NCBI GenBank assembly: GCA_015660615.1
Contig: DQKQ01000278.1
Coordinates: forward strand, 1-10,091
Length of the DNA: 10,091 bases
From: Flavobacteriales bacterium
GTDB lineage: Bacteria; Bacteroidota; Bacteroidia; Flavobacteriales_D; Sanyastnellaceae
Direction of reading: 5' to 3'
Shown: in pieces, positions 6,487 through 10,091 of the stretch
Layout: every line of letters starts with the position of its first letter
How positions within the stretch are numbered: position 1 is the first letter of the stretch
Translations under genes and position numbers: made by a program
The notes under the pieces: model-generated
What the model was told of the DNA's origin: nothing
The model's database searches: none
Seen by the model: only the letters and a program-made list of their open reading frames with translations

Positions 6487-9400
6487 GTATTTATAGATCT
6501 GCCCGTCGTTTCTTCTTTTGAAATAAATTCCCGTTTTATTTTTCTCTACAGTAATCTCTCTCCCCAGCAGGTCAAATTCTGAATTTTCTAGATAAACTTT
6601 TTTTCCATCATCACTTGTCGTTGTGCTATCGTCATTACATGAGATTACAATCTCATCACTAAGATTAAATGAGGTTATTATTGATGTGCTTAAACAGTTT
6701 GGGTTGCAATTAAAGATGTTAAAACCTGGTTGTGTGACATTGAAATCATTCCCCTCTAAATTAAAGATGTTATTACAAATAATTTTCAGAGTTCCACTAA
6801 AACAGAACGTACCATATGTCCCAAATTTGTTTTTCCCCTGGTGTATTAAAGGTGGTTGAGAGCAGTCAAAATTCAAGTGTAATCCATTGTCTTCAAAAAC
6901 ATTATATCCACCACCTGTTTCCGGGCTCATATAAGTCGTGTTTTTCCCACGCAATGTTAATGCTACGTCGAATCCTGAAAATCTGTTACACTTCAAAGTA
7001 GATTTTGAGTTATCTAGGATTAGACCTAATTCACCTTCAGAAAAAATATTTTCTTGAATATTTACAGAAGTTCCAGAAATAAATTCAACGGCAGCACCCA
7101 TGATGCCATATTCGCTTTCAATAATATTTCCAGAAAAATGATTAGCACCAGTATGTTCTATCGACTTGAATATAGAGTAATAAATATTACAATTTGACAC
7201 ATTAAATGTCGTGTTATTAAGATTAATTATTGCTCTAGATATATCATTTTCATAAAGAAACAGCCTTGTGTTTGAGCTATTCATTTTCACTCTATTCCAA
7301 TTGCATTTGATTATTCTTAATATATTCCCCGAGTTCCAACTTCCGAAATTTGATCCATTTATTGAGGAGTTAATTATCTGAATATAACTCGTTTGGTATA
7401 AAATAGATTCAGGATCGAAGTGCACAGTTCCTTCTGTAATATTGAATTTTCCAGCTCCGATTATAGAGCATTTACTGTCTTCGCTAAACATCATATGATT
7501 GTTTCCCAATAGAGTTAGTTTACTATTTGTCTTATTGTCAATCGTAGCATAAATTCCCTCAATTTCAATATTTGCTATAGTTGAGGTGTCTCCTCCGTGA
7601 AAAATCTTAGAGATCGAATTTTCATCATTAATTATAGTTCCTTGTAAGGTCAATTCACATCCATCACCTTCAAATACAAGGTTGGCATTATTTCTAAAGC
7701 GAAGAATTCCCCCTTTTTTAATTACCAAGTTGCTTGCACTCTTCATGATTATAGTGGCACCATCAATGACCAACTCAGCACCTTCTTCGACGATTATCGT
7801 ACTCCCTGGATGAATGTTTAATGACCCCTCGTTGTTTGTGTATAAATAACTCCCCTCAGTAAGCTTTAATGTGGCAGTCGCCAAACCTAACTCCCCTCCG
7901 ACATTCATAGTCCCTCCACTGTTTATTTCTATCGTCGTCCCACACATTAATGTCTGTATTTCTATTGATTCTATGATAGTTAGATCCAAATCGTCACCCA
8001 ATTGCAATAACCCACCTTCCTCTATGGTAGTATTTCCTAACCAGGTTTTTGAAGGGTTAAGATGGTTGTAGGTGTATTCACTTTCTGTCGCCATATCACT
8101 TAATAAATATGGAGCCATCTTATCACCCTGAATAATTTTATCCAGTATTAAGTTTCGATGATTAATAGTTAATGCAACATGTTCTTCGGGTGAATTCCAC
8201 TCAGTGGCGTATGACATGAAATCGAAACTGGATGGTTCACCTTCAGATACGTTACAGTTTAGAGCGCTCGATGTAGGTATGAATCCTACATCTCCTTGAA
8301 AGTCAGATTCAGCAATCTCCATCATACCCGATGCGTTTATCGCTTCTACTAAAAGCCTCATGTGATGGCCTACCGATGATGGGGTGATGTCTAAATCATA
8401 TGTGGGGTAGTATCCGTATATTTCATCTTCATACCAAAGAGCTGTTCCGTTAAATGGTATAAAATCTATTGGGAGTGCACAGGACGCAGATATCGAAAGC
8501 CCTGCATTTAGTGCTGGATGTCTATTTGCTGTTAAATGTGCTGTACCTAGCCACCACCACGATTCTGACCAATCAAGTAGTGGATCGTCAGCCAATTCTA
8601 TCTCGACCTCTGGATGACTATTTGCTATTGCAACATTGATGGACTTTTTAGGCAGCCCCATCTCTTCGAGCATTTGCATAGCTTCTTGATGTTCCATTAA
8701 CCCAGTTGGAGTAGAAATCAGCAGTTGTTTTGCAGCCATAGAATTTAAGCTCTCATAGAACATCGCGGCCTCAGCTGATGGGATTGAAAGCAGTGTAACG
8801 AGTCCATTGAGACCTAGTGAGATGTTTGCGCCCCTATGCGGAGAGTCGATGCTTACAAACAACCTGGTACAGTGGTCTATTTGTTGTTGCTCCATCAGGC
8901 AAAGAGTATGTCTTCCGACAATCCCTCCCATGCTGGCACCGATAACTATTAAAGGGTTATCCCCCTGCTTATATGTGTTGCATAATTCGATCGCTTTTTG
9001 GGCAAACTTAGATTTTATTTCTATGCTTTTTGTCCCATGTGCGAAATCAACAAAAACTATATCGTATCCCAAGTCATATAGACTATCGAGTAGTATGGGG
9101 TATGCTTCAGTTCCAGGAAAGGCATCTAAGTCACAACCGTAAAGAGAATGCCAACCAAAACTGCCATGTCTGTAACTACTGAAATCTCCACCTACTCCAA
9201 AATCAAATCCCTCTAGTACAATTATGGGTTTGTTAAACACGCCATCATTTCCTAATTTTGTGTAAATACTGCCATTAGAAGGGCCTAACTCTGTGTCTAA
9301 TTGGAGATACCAAGGCGAAAACTCTTCAGAGCATTCATCTATCCATGGCGGCAAATCAGGCTCGGGTCCACAATCACTAATTTGTAGAGTAGGAGAGTAC

Positions 9401-9753
9401 ATAAAGGAAACAGAATCGCCTGGGCAATTCCCTTTCCAAGTTCCATTATTTTCAACCCAATCAGTGGGTTCCCATGGGTGCCTTGGTGACAAAGGTGGTG
9501 AGAGAAGCCCTGTTACGCCTTTGTTTTGAATTAGCATTGCCGGACTTCCATCAGTTGGACAGAAAGCAGAAAATTCTCTTTTCCAATGAAGTGAGTCTAA
9601 TAGCTCTACTATTGATGTAGATAGGTCAGGGTTTTCAATCCAATTTTCGTGATATGCTTGACGAGCGATTGCCGAAATTTCTGTTTGTGCTAAGACTTGA
9701 AAACAGTTAGCATAAAGGGCAATAAAAATTATGATGGTATTTATTCGCAACAT
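6472..9753 (-). CDS. Secreted alpha/beta-hydrolase (lipase/PGAP1-like) fused to a beta-helix-like region with a short T9SS-type tail
   Basis: This 1093-residue protein starts with a signal peptide (hydrophobic 6-21, cleavage near VLAQ at 20-23). A cysteine-containing segment (65-141) precedes a hydrolase domain from about 174: strand KPIIVLEGFD, strand DIVFVDFAHG (231-240), nucleophile elbow GASMGG (272-277, Ser274), and DSPHRGA (303-309), resembling the TPHxG motif of PGAP1-like and bacterial lipases. GFIPTSSAL (490-498) and EEHV (523-526) probably supply the acid region (Asp488) and His525. From about 565 to 1020 the chain is short hydrophobic strands separated by Gly and Asn turns, typical of right-handed parallel beta-helices. 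Residues 1053-1093 (FDLLGREI, GIYF, YKYLKLD) resemble a shortened T9SS type A sorting domain. Export to the surface or medium is inferred; ester substrate unknown. ATG 9753 lies inside the end of the upstream gene, suggesting translational coupling. Confidence 0.85.
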   Translation of the reverse strand: MLRINTIIIFIALYANCFQVLAQTEISAIARQAYHENWIENPDLSTSIVELLDSLHWKREFSAFCPTDGSPAMLIQNKGVTGLLSPPLSPRHPWEPTDWVENNGTWKGNCPGDSVSFMYSPTLQISDCGPEPDLPPWIDECSEEFSPWYLQLDTELGPSNGSIYTKLGNDGVFNKPIIVLEGFDFGVGGDFSSYRHGSFGWHSLYGCDLDAFPGTEAYPILLDSLYDLGYDIVFVDFAHGTKSIEIKSKFAQKAIELCNTYKQGDNPLIVIGASMGGIVGRHTLCLMEQQQIDHCTRLFVSIDSPHRGANISLGLNGLVTLLSIPSAEAAMFYESLNSMAAKQLLISTPTGLMEHQEAMQMLEEMGLPKKSINVAIANSHPEVEIELADDPLLDWSESWWWLGTAHLTANRHPALNAGLSISASCALPIDFIPFNGTALWYEDEIYGYYPTYDLDITPSSVGHHMRLLVEAINASGMMEIAESDFQGDVGFIPTSSALNCNVSEGEPSSFDFMSYATEWNSPEEHVALTINHRNLILDKIIQGDKMAPYLLSDMATESEYTYNHLNPSKTWLGNTTIEEGGLLQLGDDLDLTIIESIEIQTLMCGTTIEINSGGTMNVGGELGLATATLKLTEGSYLYTNNEGSLNIHPGSTIIVEEGAELVIDGATIIMKSASNLVIKKGGILRFRNNANLVFEGDGCELTLQGTIINDENSISKIFHGGDTSTIANIEIEGIYATIDNKTNSKLTLLGNNHMMFSEDSKCSIIGAGKFNITEGTVHFDPESILYQTSYIQIINSSINGSNFGSWNSGNILRIIKCNWNRVKMNSSNTRLFLYENDISRAIINLNNTTFNVSNCNIYYSIFKSIEHTGANHFSGNIIESEYGIMGAAVEFISGTSVNIQENIFSEGELGLILDNSKSTLKCNRFSGFDVALTLRGKNTTYMSPETGGGYNVFEDNGLHLNFDCSQPPLIHQGKNKFGTYGTFCFSGTLKIICNNIFNLEGNDFNVTQPGFNIFNCNPNCLSTSIITSFNLSDEIVISCNDDSTTTSDDGKKVYLENSEFDLLGREITVEKNKTGIYFKRRNDGQIYKYLKLD

Positions 9754-10091
9754 GACATAGTGTGATTTGTGTGAAACTCGAACTCTTCAACGTTCTCATT
9801 AAGAGCTAATGCGTAGAATCCATTAGGCAACCATTCTCCATTATATAAACGAAATAAGTGTGCGTATAAGATGCTGAATTCGTCAAACTCTGTTTGGGCT
9901 AATAATGAAGTGATATTACCTTCAGAAAAGGAAATGTCATCGAATTGAGATCTTGCATTACTAGTATCATCAAACGACAACATAACATCTTTTAGTGGAC
10001 TGATTAACATGCCCCAAGCATGTGAAGGGCCTTGATTTTGATGGAAACTTCGAAGAGTTATTTTTACTGATCTAGATTGAATGAAAGAAAG
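9741..10091 (-). CDS. Unrecognised protein, C-terminal part (5' end outside window)
   Basis: On the minus strand the frame stays open from the right edge to a TAA at 9741-9743, showing about 116 residues. An internal ATG at 10010 would give an 89-residue protein, but the frame continues uninterrupted upstream of it (ending ...NQGPSHAWG just before that Met), so the true start is probably beyond the window. The visible part is acidic, rich in Phe and Ser, without a hydrophobic membrane span or a motif I can assign; it ends in NHTMSCCE. Its last 13 bases overlap the start of the 1093-residue hydrolase gene, so the two are likely cotranscribed and translationally coupled, which hints at a linked or envelope-related role. 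No function is proposed. Confidence 0.6.
   Translation of the reverse strand, partial: LSFIQSRSVKITLRSFHQNQGPSHAWGMLISPLKDVMLSFDDTSNARSQFDDISFSEGNITSLLAQTEFDEFSILYAHLFRLYNGEWLPNGFYALALNENVEEFEFHTNHTMSCCE

Noticed and set aside
6900..8050. Possible DNA-level tandem repeat array in the beta-helix part of the large gene
   Set aside because: The protein repeats only in strand-turn rhythm; I see no recurring nucleotide unit.
8807..9529. Plus-strand frames of 111 and 78 residues opposite the hydrolase domain
   Set aside because: They are antisense to the hydrolase coding sequence and have low-complexity, motif-free translations.

Overview
The window is AT-rich, tightly packed bacterial chromosome, most likely from the phylum Bacteroidota and probably a marine or freshwater relative of the Flavobacteriales. 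Three things point there. A long secreted protein ends in what looks like a type IX secretion (T9SS) sorting tail. Two boxes matching the Bacteroidota promoter element TAnnTTTG sit in the one divergent intergenic gap. Shine-Dalgarno sequences are not evident in front of the starts. No tRNA, rRNA, insertion sequence, CRISPR array or phage gene was seen, and no gap between genes exceeds about 45 bases.

Layout, left to right. (1) The 3' end of a fumarylacetoacetate-hydrolase-family gene is followed on the same strand by aroK (shikimate kinase). (2) On the minus strand, a TrmA/RlmD-family RNA m5U methyltransferase gene (start near 2894) is followed by a PyrR-like phosphoribosyltransferase gene (866-1381); the latter converges with aroK. 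(3) Divergent from the methyltransferase across a 33-base gap, a plus-strand cluster carries a secreted endonuclease/exonuclease/phosphatase-fold protein, a 747-residue cation-chloride-cotransporter-like permease, and aroQ (type II 3-dehydroquinate dehydratase), with gaps of 11 and 20 bases. (4) On the minus strand, an unrecognised gene running off the right edge overlaps by 13 bases the start of a 1093-residue secreted protein. That protein has a signal peptide, an alpha/beta-hydrolase (lipase/PGAP1-like) domain, a beta-helix-like repeat region and a short T9SS-like tail; its 3' end overlaps the 3' end of aroQ by 15 bases.

How the genes relate: aroQ and aroK act two steps apart in the shikimate pathway (AroQ makes 3-dehydroshikimate, AroE reduces it, AroK phosphorylates shikimate), but here they lie in separate transcription units. 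The remaining neighbours are housekeeping or envelope functions with no obvious shared pathway. I do not see a defence, mobile or biosynthetic system. The most unusual items are the hydrolase/beta-helix fusion, the symmetric pair of promoter boxes four to five bases from two divergent ATGs, and the loss of the usual iron-sulfur cysteines in the RNA methyltransferase.
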